From assembly GCF_041154455.1 (NCBI RefSeq), contig NZ_AP028664.1, forward strand, positions 4,651,001-4,715,000: DNA of 64,000 nt, in the 5' to 3' direction. Below are positions 53,604 to 61,940 of this stretch, piece after piece. This stretch comes from Variovorax sp. V213 (GTDB lineage Bacteria > Pseudomonadota > Gammaproteobacteria > Burkholderiales > Burkholderiaceae_C). The position numbers and the translations under genes are program-made. The first letter of the stretch is position 1. Every line of letters starts with the position of its first letter. Below the pieces are notes generated by a model. That model made no database searches. It was not told where the DNA came from and was given only the letters and a program-made list of their open reading frames with translations.

Positions 53604-54056
53604 CTACTTGCCGAAGCCGCGCGCGAGGAACACGGCCACCAGCGGAATCAGAGCAATCAGGTGCGCCTGCACCATCACCAGCTTGCGCGTCTTGCGGACG
53701 TCGTCCTCGGCCGGCAGCGTGCCGCTGGCGCGCAGCGCCTTGCGCCAGCGGAAGTAGGTCAAGGTCGGAAAGATCGAGAGCACACCGATGATGATGAACA
53801 GGCCGAGCTTCACGTGCAACAGCGGATTGGTCCAGTACCAGGCCGTGCCCTTCACACCCCACACGGTGCGCGCGATGCCGGTGGCCAGCACGGTGACGGC
53901 GGCAATGCCGTAGACCATGTCCACCCGGGCGAGCCGTTCCACCACGGCGGCGTTGAGCCACTGCACGCGGCACAGCGCCGCTTCGCTGGAGATGAAGACG
54001 ACCATCGTGAGGATGGCCAGCAAGTGCAGGTACGCAAGGATGGCTTCGAGGGTCAT
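53604..54056 (-). CDS. DUF2214 membrane protein
   Basis: 150 residues with four hydrophobic helices. His-rich TM1 MTLEAILAYLHLLAILTMVVFIS, then YGIAAVTVLATGIARTVWGVKGTAWYWTNPLLHVKLGLFIIIGVLS and QAHLIALIPLVAVFLARGF. The conserved His residues suggest haem or metal in this family; unknown function. It precedes the spermidine-synthase-like gene by six bases. Confidence 0.85.
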   Translation of the reverse strand: MTLEAILAYLHLLAILTMVVFISSEAALCRVQWLNAAVVERLARVDMVYGIAAVTVLATGIARTVWGVKGTAWYWTNPLLHVKLGLFIIIGVLSIFPTLTYFRWRKALRASGTLPAEDDVRKTRKLVMVQAHLIALIPLVAVFLARGFGK

Positions 54057-54122
54057 CGTCGGCTTTCTTCTCTTCTCGGTGGGGTTGCAAATGCTTGCAC
54101 ATTGTGCCGCCCCTCGCGCGCT

Positions 54123-55049
54123 TTACCCCTTTCCGCCCCAGAATTCGGGGCGTCCGTAGTGCGCCTTGAGGAAATCAAGCCACAGTCGCACCCGCAGCGG
54201 CAGGTGCTTGGTGCCGGTGAAGACCGCATAGATGCCGTTGGGCGGCGCGGCGAATTCGTCGAGCAGCGGCACCAGCAGGCCGGCATCGATCTCGGCCTCG
54301 ACCTCCCAGGTGCTGCGCCACGCGATGCCGTGGCCGGCCAGGCACCAGTCGTGCAGCACCTGGCCGTCGGAACAGTCCAGCGGGCCTTCGGGCCGCAGGT
54401 AGATCAGTTCTTCGCCATCGTCTTCGGTCGGAAGGCGGAACGCCCAGCCGCGCGTTTGCGACGCATCGCTCGACAGCGTGAGGCAGGCGAAGCGCGAGAG
54501 CTCGCTCGGATGCCGCGGCATGCCGTGGCGGCGCACGAACTCCGGCGTGGCGACGCAGCGGCGGCGGTTGTCGGCCAGCCGCACGCTCACCAGCGACGAA
54601 TCGGGCATGTCGCCCACGCGCACCGCGCAGTCGAAGCTCTCGCCGCGCACGTCGACCACGCGGTCGCTCAGATTGAGCGAGATCGTGACCTCGGGATGCA
54701 GCGCATGAAAGCGCGGCACCAGCGGCGCCACGTGGCGGCGGCCGAAGCCGGCCGGCGCCGTCACGCGCAGGTGGCCGCTGGCCTTGACGCCGCCGGCGCT
54801 CACGCTGGCCTCGGCGTTGGCGAATTCGGTCAAAAGGCGCTGGCAGTCCTCGAGAAAGGCGCTGCCTTCGTGCGTGAGCGTGATGCGCCGCGTGGTGCGC
54901 ACCAGCAGCTTCACGCCCAGCCGCGCTTCGAGCGCATCGAGCCGCCTTCCCATGATGGCGGGCGCCACGCCCTCGGCCTTGGCCGCGGCCGTGAGACCGC
55001 CGCGGGTTGCCACCGAGACAAAAGATTCGAGTTGCTTCAGGCGGTCCAT
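54123..55049 (-). CDS. LysR-family transcriptional regulator
   Basis: 308 residues. Winged helix at residues 4-60 (LKQLESFVSVATRGGLTAAAKAEGVAPAIMGRRLDALEARLGVKLL), then an effector domain of the CbnR/AaeR-like type (VRVGDMPDSSLVSVRLADN). It lies downstream of the CoA-transferase gene by 37 bp and may be the terminal gene of that operon or separate. Target genes unknown. Confidence 0.88.
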   Translation of the reverse strand: MDRLKQLESFVSVATRGGLTAAAKAEGVAPAIMGRRLDALEARLGVKLLVRTTRRITLTHEGSAFLEDCQRLLTEFANAEASVSAGGVKASGHLRVTAPAGFGRRHVAPLVPRFHALHPEVTISLNLSDRVVDVRGESFDCAVRVGDMPDSSLVSVRLADNRRRCVATPEFVRRHGMPRHPSELSRFACLTLSSDASQTRGWAFRLPTEDDGEELIYLRPEGPLDCSDGQVLHDWCLAGHGIAWRSTWEVEAEIDAGLLVPLLDEFAAPPNGIYAVFTGTKHLPLRVRLWLDFLKAHYGRPEFWGGKG

Positions 55050-55086
55050 GGCGCCCGAACTATATCGCCCGGGGTTTCGCGCGGGT

Positions 55087-56277
55087 TCAGCGGGCGATGC
55101 CGGCCTGGCGCGCCTCGAAGGCGGCGATCTGCTCGTCGCCGTAGCCCACCTCCCTCAGCAGCTCGCCCGTGTGCTCGCCGATGCGCGGCGGCTGCAGGCG
55201 GATGCCGGGGCGCTCGCCGCCCAGCGTGAAGGGCATCAGCGGCACCTTGGCCATGTGGCCGTCGTTCATGCGCACCGGCGCAAGCCCGCCGGTGGCGTTG
55301 AGGTGCGGATCGTCGAACAGCTCTTGGGGCTTGGTGATGGGCGCGAAGGGCAGCTCGTTCTGCTCGAACACGGCGCTGAGCTCGGCCGCGCTGTGGTGGG
55401 CCAGGTGCGAGCGCAGGATCGGCATCATCCAGTCGCGCGCCAGCACGCGGTCGTTGTTGGTCTGGAGGCGCGGATCGGCCAGCATCTCTTCGAGGCCGAA
55501 GGCCTTGCAGAAGATGGTCCACTGCTTGTCGCTCACCGCGGCGAGGAAGATCTGCTCGCCGTCCTTCACGGTGAATACGTCGTACACCGCCCAGGCCGAT
55601 ATGCGGCTGGGCATCGGGTCGGCTGCCTTGCCCGTGGCGGCGAACTGCATCATGTGCTGGGCCACCAGGAACACGTTGTTCTCGAACAGCGCGGACTGCA
55701 CCTCGCAGCCTTTGCCGGTGAGCTCGCGCTGGCGCAGCGCGGCCATCGCGCCGATGGCGCCGAACATGCCGCCCATGATGTCGTTCACGCTGGTGCCCGC
55801 GCGCAGCGGGTCGCCGGAGCGGCCGGTCATGTAGGCGAGGCCGCCCATCATCTGCACCACTTCGTCGAGCGCGGTGCGATGGTCGTACGGTCCGGGCAAA
55901 AAGCCCTTGTGGCTCACGTAGATGAGGCGCGGGTGGAGCTTGCGCAGCGTCTCATAGTCGAGCCCCAGCTTCTTCATGGTGCCGGGCTTGAAGTTCTCGC
56001 TCACGATGTCGGCCGTGGCGACGAGGCGCAGCGCAGCCTCCACGCCTTCGGACGATTTGAGGTCAAGCGCGATGCTCTTCTTGTTGCGGTTGAAGGTCGG
56101 GAAGAAGCCCGAACCCGAGCCGAGCAGGCGGCGCGTGCTGTCGCCCTCGAGGGGCTCGACCTTGATCACCTCGGCGCCGAGGTCCGCCAGCAGCAGGCCG
56201 CAGGTCGGGCCCATCACCATGTGGGTGAACTCGACGACGCGGATGCCGGCATACGGCAGGGCTTGGGATTCAGGCAT
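55087..56277 (-). CDS. CaiB/BaiF-family CoA transferase
   Basis: 396 residues. Family III CoA-transferase: GIRVVEFTHMVMGPTCGLLLADLGAEVIKVEP, the catalytic Asp in LKSSEGVEAALRLVATADIVSENFKPGTM, and KLHPRLIYVSHKGFLPGPY. It moves CoA from a donor such as succinyl-CoA to a carboxylic acid. Start ATG 56277 overlaps the HMG-CoA-lyase-like gene stop by eight bases; an ATG eight codons upstream is less likely because it would overlap further. Next to a lyase gene, it probably activates the acid that the lyase then cleaves. Confidence 0.88.
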   Translation of the reverse strand: MPESQALPYAGIRVVEFTHMVMGPTCGLLLADLGAEVIKVEPLEGDSTRRLLGSGSGFFPTFNRNKKSIALDLKSSEGVEAALRLVATADIVSENFKPGTMKKLGLDYETLRKLHPRLIYVSHKGFLPGPYDHRTALDEVVQMMGGLAYMTGRSGDPLRAGTSVNDIMGGMFGAIGAMAALRQRELTGKGCEVQSALFENNVFLVAQHMMQFAATGKAADPMPSRISAWAVYDVFTVKDGEQIFLAAVSDKQWTIFCKAFGLEEMLADPRLQTNNDRVLARDWMMPILRSHLAHHSAAELSAVFEQNELPFAPITKPQELFDDPHLNATGGLAPVRMNDGHMAKVPLMPFTLGGERPGIRLQPPRIGEHTGELLREVGYGDEQIAAFEARQAGIAR

Positions 56278-57208
56278 GTGGGGTGGTTTCCTGTTGGACA
56301 AAGCCCTTGGGCAGGCCGGCTTCGGGCGTCATGCCGTAGACCGGTTCGCCGGGCAGGCCGGCGATGAGCGGCGCGCGCGCCGCGATGAGCCTTTCAATGT
56401 CGATGCCGGTGCGCACGCCCATGGCCTCGAACATGAAGACGAGATCTTCGGTCACGGCATTGCCCGAGGCGCCGGGCGCGTAGGGACAGCCGCCGAGGCC
56501 GCCGAGCGAGGCGTCGAAGGTGCGCACGCCCTCGTCCCACGCGGCAAGGCAGTTGGCAATGCCGAGGCCACGCGTGTTGTGCATGTGGGCGGCGCCGGCG
56601 TGCCGGCCGAGCTCGGCGCGCAACCGCTTGAAGAGCCGGCGCACCTGCGCGGGATTGGCATAGCCCACGGTGTCGGAAAGACCGGCTTCGTCGGCACCGG
56701 CCTCGATGCATTGCGCAGCCAGGCGGATCACGTCGTCTTCGGGCACCAGCCCCTGCAGCGTGCAGCCGAAGGCGGTGGAGATGCCGGCTTCGAGCTTCAC
56801 CCGCGGCGCGATGGCGCGGCGCAGATCTGAAATGGCGCGTACCTCTTCGACCATTTCGGTCGGGGTCTTGCGCACGTTGGCCAGCGAATGCGCCACGCTG
56901 GCCGAGACCGGCATGGTGAGCTTGTGCACGCCGGCTTCGAGCGCGGCCTCTGCGCCCCTGCGGTTGGGCACCAGCGCCATCACCACGAGGCCGGGCAGCG
57001 TGACGGCGTGGCGCACCACCTCGGCGGCGTCGGCCATCTGCGGCAGCAGCTTCGCGGGCACGAAGGACGCGACCTCGATCTCGCGCACACCGGCGGCATG
57101 GAGCGCGTCGATCCAGCGCAGCTTGTCGGCCGTGGGCATGGTGGCCTTGACCGACTGCAGGCCGTCGCGCGGACCGACCTCGCTGATGAGGACATCGGGG
57201 GAAGTCAT
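56270..57208 (-). CDS. Hydroxymethylglutaryl-CoA lyase-family protein
   Basis: 312 residues, TIM-barrel. The start and substrate motifs are SEVGPRDGLQSVKATMPTADKLRWI, IEVASFVPAKLLPQMADAAEV, and SLGGLGGCPYAPGASGNAVTEDLVFM (catalytic Cys loop). The metal motif reads HMHNTRGLG where classical enzymes have H-x-HD-T-Y-G: Asn replaces Asp. This might signal a related acyl-CoA lyase (for example citramalyl- or malyl-CoA type) rather than 3-hydroxy-3-methylglutaryl-CoA. It is the first gene of the minus-strand operon and faces the IclR gene through the shared promoter. Confidence 0.85.
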   Translation of the reverse strand: MTSPDVLISEVGPRDGLQSVKATMPTADKLRWIDALHAAGVREIEVASFVPAKLLPQMADAAEVVRHAVTLPGLVVMALVPNRRGAEAALEAGVHKLTMPVSASVAHSLANVRKTPTEMVEEVRAISDLRRAIAPRVKLEAGISTAFGCTLQGLVPEDDVIRLAAQCIEAGADEAGLSDTVGYANPAQVRRLFKRLRAELGRHAGAAHMHNTRGLGIANCLAAWDEGVRTFDASLGGLGGCPYAPGASGNAVTEDLVFMFEAMGVRTGIDIERLIAARAPLIAGLPGEPVYGMTPEAGLPKGFVQQETTPHA

Positions 57209-57244
57209 CGGGTGTGTTCCTTGGCACGATCGGGCATCGACCGC

Positions 57245-57315
57245 TTGACAGTTCTGTCTAATAGAATGATATTCCATTTAACAGAATTACACTGCCAATC
57301 GACTTTCACTGTCAA
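57245..57315. promoter_or_regulatory. Divergent promoters with a 35-bp palindrome between lyase operon and IclR gene
   Basis: Plus strand: TTGACA at 57245-57250, 17 bases, then GATATT at 57268-57273, pointing at the IclR gene. Minus strand: TTGACA at 57315-57310, 18 bases, TGTAAT at 57291-57286, pointing at the lyase operon. Between and over both -10 boxes lies an imperfect palindrome 57252-57286, with outer arms TTCTGT and ACAGAA and further matches inside. It would be the operator for the IclR regulator, which could block both directions. Confidence 0.65.
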
Positions 57316-57324
57316 GTTGACGCC

Positions 57325-58065
57325 ATGCCCCGCAAAGCCCAGACCGAATCGGTTTCCGACCGCGATGCCGCCCCCGGAGGCGCGGCCGCGGTCGACCGCG
57401 CGCTGAGCCTGCTTTCGGCCTTCAAGCCAGGCGACGAGGCGCTGTCGCTCGCGCAGTTCGCCGAGCGCACGCAGCTCTACAAGAGCACGGTGCTGCGCCT
57501 CCTGGCGTCGCTCGAACATGCGCGGCTGATCCGCCGGCAGGAGGATGGGCGCTATGCGCTGGGCGCGGAGGTCGCGCGCCTGCATGGCCTGTATGCGGCG
57601 TCGCTCTCGCTCGACCGCATCGTGCTGCCGGTGCTGCGGACGCTGGCCGCCGCCACGGGCGAGAGCGCGGCGTACCACGTGCGGCAGGACCAGGGCGCAA
57701 GCTGGGTGCGGCTGTGCCAGTTCCGCGTCGATTCATCTCACGTCGTGCGCGACCACGTGCGCGCGGGCGACCTGCTGCCCAACGACCGGGGTGCGGGGGC
57801 GCGCGTGCTGATCGCCTTCGGCCCGGAGGCCGGGCGGCCACGGGGCGGCAAGGAACGCAAGCTGTACGACACCATCCGCGCGCAGGGCTTCTGTGCATTG
57901 GTGGGCGACCGCACCGCCGAGCTGGCGGGAATTTCGGCGCCGGTATTCCATGCCGACGGCCGCCTGGCTGCGGCGCTCACGCTGACGATGCCCACGCACC
58001 GCTACGACGAGCGCCACATCGAGCCGGTGCGCATCGCGGCACGCGAACTCAGCGGAGTGATCTGA
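57325..58065 (+). CDS. IclR-family transcriptional regulator
   Basis: 246 residues. Winged helix at about 20-80 (AAVDRALSLLSAFKPGDEALSLAQFAERTQLYKSTVLRLLASLEHARLIRR), then a GAF-like effector domain to the C-terminus (DLLPNDRGAGARVLIAF ... GDRTAELAGISAPVFHADGRLAAALTLTMPTH). Starts at ATG 57325, ten bases past a TTGACA box that drives the opposite strand. It is the plausible local repressor of the lyase/CoA-transferase operon and of itself. Confidence 0.93.
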   Translation: MPRKAQTESVSDRDAAPGGAAAVDRALSLLSAFKPGDEALSLAQFAERTQLYKSTVLRLLASLEHARLIRRQEDGRYALGAEVARLHGLYAASLSLDRIVLPVLRTLAAATGESAAYHVRQDQGASWVRLCQFRVDSSHVVRDHVRAGDLLPNDRGAGARVLIAFGPEAGRPRGGKERKLYDTIRAQGFCALVGDRTAELAGISAPVFHADGRLAAALTLTMPTHRYDERHIEPVRIAARELSGVI

Positions 58066-58149
58066 CACCGGGATGCACGCGGGCTCGTGCAATTACCATC
58101 ATTTTTGTCACTGATAAATCCCACTTTCGGTTCTTACTCGCCGGCAAAG

Positions 58150-58174
58150 TATCGAATAAAGTCACCCTATCGAA
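58150..58174. promoter_or_regulatory. Direct repeat upstream of glcB
   Basis: TATCGAA occurs at 58150-58156 and again at 58168-58174, a period of 18 bp. It is in the 231-bp region before malate synthase, about 120-150 bp before the ATG. Spacing near two helical turns could suit an activator bound on one DNA face. Its protein and function are unknown. Confidence 0.3.
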
Positions 58175-58296
58175 GACCTTGGGCAGATCGCATCGACGAA
58201 AGCAGCCAGCTCGATGTGCTCGCGTTCTTCTTCTGACAGACACCGTCCCCCAACTGATCCAGCATCCGAATTGCACCGCTTTCCAGGAGAAAAAAC

Positions 58297-60471
58297 ATGA
58301 CCGCCCGCACCACCGCCCACGGACTCCAGGTTGCGACCGAGCTCCACCGCTTCATCGAAGACAAGGTCCTGCCTGCCAGCGGCGTGGCCAGCGGCGTCTT
58401 CTGGAAGGGCTTCGACGCCATCGTGCATGACCTCGCGCCGAAGAACGTCGCGCTGCTGGCCGAGCGCGACCGCCTGCAGACCGAGCTCGACGCCTGGCAC
58501 AAGAAGAACCCCGGCCCGATCGCCGATATGCCGGCGTACCGCGCCTTCCTCGAGAAGATCGGCTACCTGCTGCCGCAGCCCAAGGGCGCGAAGGCCACCA
58601 CGGCCAACGTCGATTCCGAGCTCGCCTTGCAGGCCGGCCCGCAGCTGGTGGTGCCGATCCTCAACGCCCGCTACGCGCTCAACGCCGCCAACGCACGCTG
58701 GGGCTCGCTGTACGACGCGCTCTATGGCACCGATGCGATTCCCGAAACCGATGGCGCCGAAAAAGGCAAGGGCTACAACCCCGTGCGCGGCGCCAAGGTC
58801 ATCGAGTTCGCGCGCAAGGTGCTCGACCAGGCCGCGCCGCTGGCCAACGGCTCGCACAGGATGGCGACCGGCTACAGCGTGAAGGACGGGCAGCTGCACA
58901 TCGCGCTGCAAAGCAGCAGCACCACGCTGCGGGATCCCGCCACCTTCGTGGGTTACCAGGGTGACGCGGCGTCGCCGTCGTCGGTGCTGCTGAAGCACAA
59001 CGGCATCCACCTCGACATCCGCATCGACCGCAGCACGCCCATCGGCAAGACCGACGCGGCCGGCATCAGCGATGTCGTGCTCGAAGCCGCGCTCTCGACC
59101 ATTCTCGACCTCGAGGACTCGGTGGCCGTGGTCGATGCGGCCGACAAGGTCGTCGCGTATTCGAACTGGCTCGGCATCGTGCAGGGCACGCTCACCGAAG
59201 AAGTCGCCAAGGGCGGCAAGACCTTCACGCGCGGCCTCAACCCGGACCGCGAATACACCGGCGCCGACGGCAAGCCGCTGAAGCTGCACGGCCGCTCGCT
59301 GATGTTCCTGCGCAATGTGGGCCACCTGATGACCAACCCGGCCGTGCTGTATGCGGACGGCAAGGAAATCCCCGAGGGCATTCTCGATGCCGTGGTGACC
59401 ACCACCATCGCGATGATCGACCTGAAGCGCAAGGGCAACTCGCGCACCGGCAGCATCTACATCGTCAAGCCCAAGATGCATGGCCCGGCCGAAGTCGCCT
59501 TTGCCAGCGAGCTGTTCGGCCGCGTCGAGCAGCTGCTCGGCCTCGCCGCCAACACCGTGAAGCTCGGCATCATGGACGAGGAGCGCCGCACCAGCGTCAA
59601 CCTCAAGGCCTGCATTGCCGAGGCCGCGGCGCGCGTGGCCTTCATCAACACCGGCTTCCTCGACCGAACCGGCGACGAGATGCACACCGCCATGCACGGC
59701 GGCCCGATGATCCGCAAGGGCGACATGAAGTCGAGCGCGTGGATCGGCGCCTACGAAAAGAACAACGTGCTGGTCGGCCTCTCGTGCGGCCTGCGCGGCA
59801 AGGCCCAGATCGGCAAGGGCATGTGGGCCATGCCCGACCTGATGGCCGCCATGCTCGAGCAGAAGATCGGCCACCCCAAGGCCGGCGCCAACACCGCCTG
59901 GGTGCCCTCGCCCACCGCCGCCACGCTGCATGCGCTGCACTACCACCAGGTCAGCGTCACGGCCGTGCAGCAGGAGCTCGAGAAGATCGACGCCGATGCC
60001 GAACGCGACAACATCCTGAACGCGCTGCTGCAGGTGCCCATCGCGGCCGACGCCAAGTGGACCGATGCCGAGAAGCAGCAGGAAATCGACAACAACGTGC
60101 AGGGCATCCTCGGCTACGTGGTGCGCTGGATCGACCAGGGCGTGGGCTGCTCCAAGGTGCCCGACATCCACAACGTGGGCCTGATGGAAGACCGCGCCAC
60201 GCTGCGCATCTCCAGCCAGCACATCGCCAACTGGCTGCTGCACGGCGTGGTGACCAAGGCGCAGGTCGACGAGACCTTCCAGCGCATGGCGAAGGTGGTC
60301 GACGAGCAGAACGCGGGCGACCCGGTGTACCAGCCGATGGCCGGCCATTTCGACACCTCGGCCGCGTACAAGGCGGCGCAAGACCTGGTGTTCAAGGGCA
60401 TCGCGCAGCCGAGCGGCTACACCGAGCCGCTGCTGCACGCATGGCGTTTGAAGGTCAAGGGCGAAGCCTGA
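58297..60471 (+). CDS. glcB: Malate synthase G
   Basis: 724 residues, the standard length. It condenses glyoxylate with acetyl-CoA to malate, bypassing the carbon-losing steps of the TCA cycle. Motifs: SGVFWKGFDAIVHDLAPKN, GSLYDALYGTDAIPE, LSTILDLEDSVAVVDAADKV, RTGSIYIVKPKMHGPAEVAFASELFGRVE and NTGFLDRTGDEMHTAMHGGPM. AGGAG stands nine bases before the ATG. Two genes away is an acyl-CoA lyase whose acetyl-CoA would be a substrate. A terminator follows. Confidence 0.96.
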   Translation: MTARTTAHGLQVATELHRFIEDKVLPASGVASGVFWKGFDAIVHDLAPKNVALLAERDRLQTELDAWHKKNPGPIADMPAYRAFLEKIGYLLPQPKGAKATTANVDSELALQAGPQLVVPILNARYALNAANARWGSLYDALYGTDAIPETDGAEKGKGYNPVRGAKVIEFARKVLDQAAPLANGSHRMATGYSVKDGQLHIALQSSSTTLRDPATFVGYQGDAASPSSVLLKHNGIHLDIRIDRSTPIGKTDAAGISDVVLEAALSTILDLEDSVAVVDAADKVVAYSNWLGIVQGTLTEEVAKGGKTFTRGLNPDREYTGADGKPLKLHGRSLMFLRNVGHLMTNPAVLYADGKEIPEGILDAVVTTTIAMIDLKRKGNSRTGSIYIVKPKMHGPAEVAFASELFGRVEQLLGLAANTVKLGIMDEERRTSVNLKACIAEAAARVAFINTGFLDRTGDEMHTAMHGGPMIRKGDMKSSAWIGAYEKNNVLVGLSCGLRGKAQIGKGMWAMPDLMAAMLEQKIGHPKAGANTAWVPSPTAATLHALHYHQVSVTAVQQELEKIDADAERDNILNALLQVPIAADAKWTDAEKQQEIDNNVQGILGYVVRWIDQGVGCSKVPDIHNVGLMEDRATLRISSQHIANWLLHGVVTKAQVDETFQRMAKVVDEQNAGDPVYQPMAGHFDTSAAYKAAQDLVFKGIAQPSGYTEPLLHAWRLKVKGEA

Positions 60472-60496
60472 AGCCGCTACGCCGATGACTGAATGA

Positions 60497-60524
60497 AAGC
60501 CGGGCTCCTGCAGCCCGGCTTTTT
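60497..60524 (+). terminator. Rho-independent terminator after glcB
   Basis: AAGCCGGGCT at 60497-60506 pairs with AGCCCGGCTT at 60512-60521 round a CCTGC loop, followed by Ts. The convergent gene stops at 60524, right at its end. Confidence 0.88.
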
Positions 60525-61321
60525 CATTTAGACGCCCGGTCGCCCAGACGAGCCCGCACCTCGCGGCGGCCGAGCTGCCGCTTGGCGGCCGCGTACACGT
60601 CGCTGCGCCCGTACATGCCGACGTGGGTGGGCAGGCCCGGCGCGGCACGCTGGGTTGCGCCACTGCGCGTGACGAGGCAGCGGCGCAGCACGTCGTAGCA
60701 TTTTTCTTCCGGCGTCGCGCCGCCCGACCTTTCTGGAAACGCAGCGAGCGTGACCTCGAACCAGCAGCCGTCCAGGCGGTGCCACTGCGTGGCCTCGTCG
60801 ATCACGTGATAGACCGCGTAGGGCGCGTCGCCCCGCCGCTCGGCCCAGCTGCCGTAGCGTGCCTTTTGCGCCCCACGCGCCGCGTGCAACCGACGGTTGG
60901 GCAGCAGGATGCCCGTGACCGGATGCACGAACAACTCGACGCGTGCAGCTTCGCCGAGCGGCACGCGGGCACCGCGCCCCCACCGGGATTCGCTCACCCA
61001 CACCTCGCCGCCCCGCATCGCCGCGTCGCGCGCGACGAAATCGTCGATGTGCTCGAAGATGTGCGCCTGCACCGTGCTGCGGCGGTCGATGCCGCTGCAC
61101 AGCTGCGCATACACCTTGTCCCACGGCCGGTGCACCTGCTTGTGCAGCCAGCGCTTCAGGGGTGCGAGGTTCTCGTTCAGCCACTTCGGATGGCCATAGC
61201 CCTGCGTCATGCCCAGGTGCGAACCGCGCTCCCTGCTGTTGCGCCACTTGCGCCCGTCGCCCTGCACACCGCCGCCGCGGCGCGGCCGCTCGACGATGAC
61301 CTTGTCCATGTCTTCACGCAT
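60524..61321 (-). CDS. Unknown basic protein, first-known partner of a small gene
   Basis: 265 residues, no signal peptide or membrane helix, many Arg/Lys/His. Pattern: YGHPKWLNENLAPLKRWLHKQVHRPWDKVYAQLCSGIDRRSTVQAHIFEHIDDFV, then VFVHPVTG-like ELFVHPVTGILLPNRRL and GYDV-type DVLRRCLVTRSGATQR. I do not recognise a named family. Two Cys residues and several His could bind metal, but no spacing convinces. It follows the small basic gene at 61324 with a two-base gap, so they are co-transcribed; it may act on nucleic acid, given the charge. Confidence 0.6.
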   Translation of the reverse strand: MREDMDKVIVERPRRGGGVQGDGRKWRNSRERGSHLGMTQGYGHPKWLNENLAPLKRWLHKQVHRPWDKVYAQLCSGIDRRSTVQAHIFEHIDDFVARDAAMRGGEVWVSESRWGRGARVPLGEAARVELFVHPVTGILLPNRRLHAARGAQKARYGSWAERRGDAPYAVYHVIDEATQWHRLDGCWFEVTLAAFPERSGGATPEEKCYDVLRRCLVTRSGATQRAAPGLPTHVGMYGRSDVYAAAKRQLGRREVRARLGDRASK

Positions 61322-61323
61322 GG

Positions 61324-61542
61324 TCAGTCCTCCCGCCCGAGGCTGCGCGCTGCCTTCTGCAATGCGACCTTCTGGGCACGCCGCTCCGCGCGGTGCGTGC
61401 GCAGGTGGCGCCCCGCGCCCTGGCTCGATTCGCGGTGAGCCATCGCGGCCACCACGGGATTGCGCGGCGCCGCATTCGGCACCGAAAAGTAAAACCGGCC
61501 CAGGCGCTTCCGATCGTCGCGGGCCTTTCGTTGAGCACTCAT
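61324..61542 (-). CDS. Small basic protein upstream of the unknown gene
   Basis: 72 residues with high Arg content: MSAQRKARDDRKRLGRFYFSVPN, then ESSQGAGRHLRTHRAERRAQKVALQKAARS. GGAGT stands nine bases before the ATG at 61542. Basic, helix-prone, likely nucleic-acid binding or ribosome-associated; I know no family. The stop lies two bases from the next ATG. A terminator-like hairpin lies immediately upstream of its ribosome-binding site. Confidence 0.6.
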   Translation of the reverse strand: MSAQRKARDDRKRLGRFYFSVPNAAPRNPVVAAMAHRESSQGAGRHLRTHRAERRAQKVALQKAARSLGRED

Positions 61543-61940
61543 GTGCACACACTCCAAAAACAAAAAGGCCCCGGCGAATGGCTGCGCGGGGCCTTTGTCG
61601 ATGGGCCTCGGCGGATGCGTGGATGCACATCCGGCCGGGGCGGTCGGTGTGCGGGTCAGGTGTTCAGAAAACGGTTCATTGAATGGAGTTGTCGCCCGGG
61701 AGGTTGGTCGTCGCCAGGCGCGGATGGAAAACTGTTGCTGAAAAACGAAGGGCGGATTCTGGCGAGCACGCATTCGATGCGCAAGTGCCGCAAGCGCGGC
61801 TGTGGCGCAAAGCCCACGCGGCTTCGCGTGTGAATCCAATCGCGCATCCGCTCCGTATGGCTCTTGAGCGCATCGCGCTTCCGAACTGCCGGCGGTCGCC
61901 GCAGAGGTCTTTCAAGAACATTCTTACCAGGAGCCTTTCA
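61543..61940. other. Intergenic region with hairpin, before the fasciclin lipoprotein gene
   Basis: 398 bp between divergent genes. At its left edge is the hairpin described at 61556. The rest shows no credible gene, only weak open frames, and ends with AGGAG, the ribosome-binding site for the fasciclin gene, at 61929-61933. Promoters for both directions must lie here; I see no strong -35/-10 pair. Confidence 0.5.
61556..61596 (-). terminator. Terminator-like hairpin just upstream of the small basic gene
   Basis: On the minus strand AAAGGCCCCG (61596-61587) pairs with CGGGGCCTTT (61573-61564), followed by TTTTTGTTTTT and then GGAG of the next gene. A strong intrinsic terminator this close to a ribosome-binding site could be a transcription attenuator. 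It could also simply end an antisense transcript from above. Confidence 0.6.

Noticed and set aside
60524..61542. Phage remnant
   Set aside because: No integrase, terminase or capsid gene accompanies the two unknown genes.
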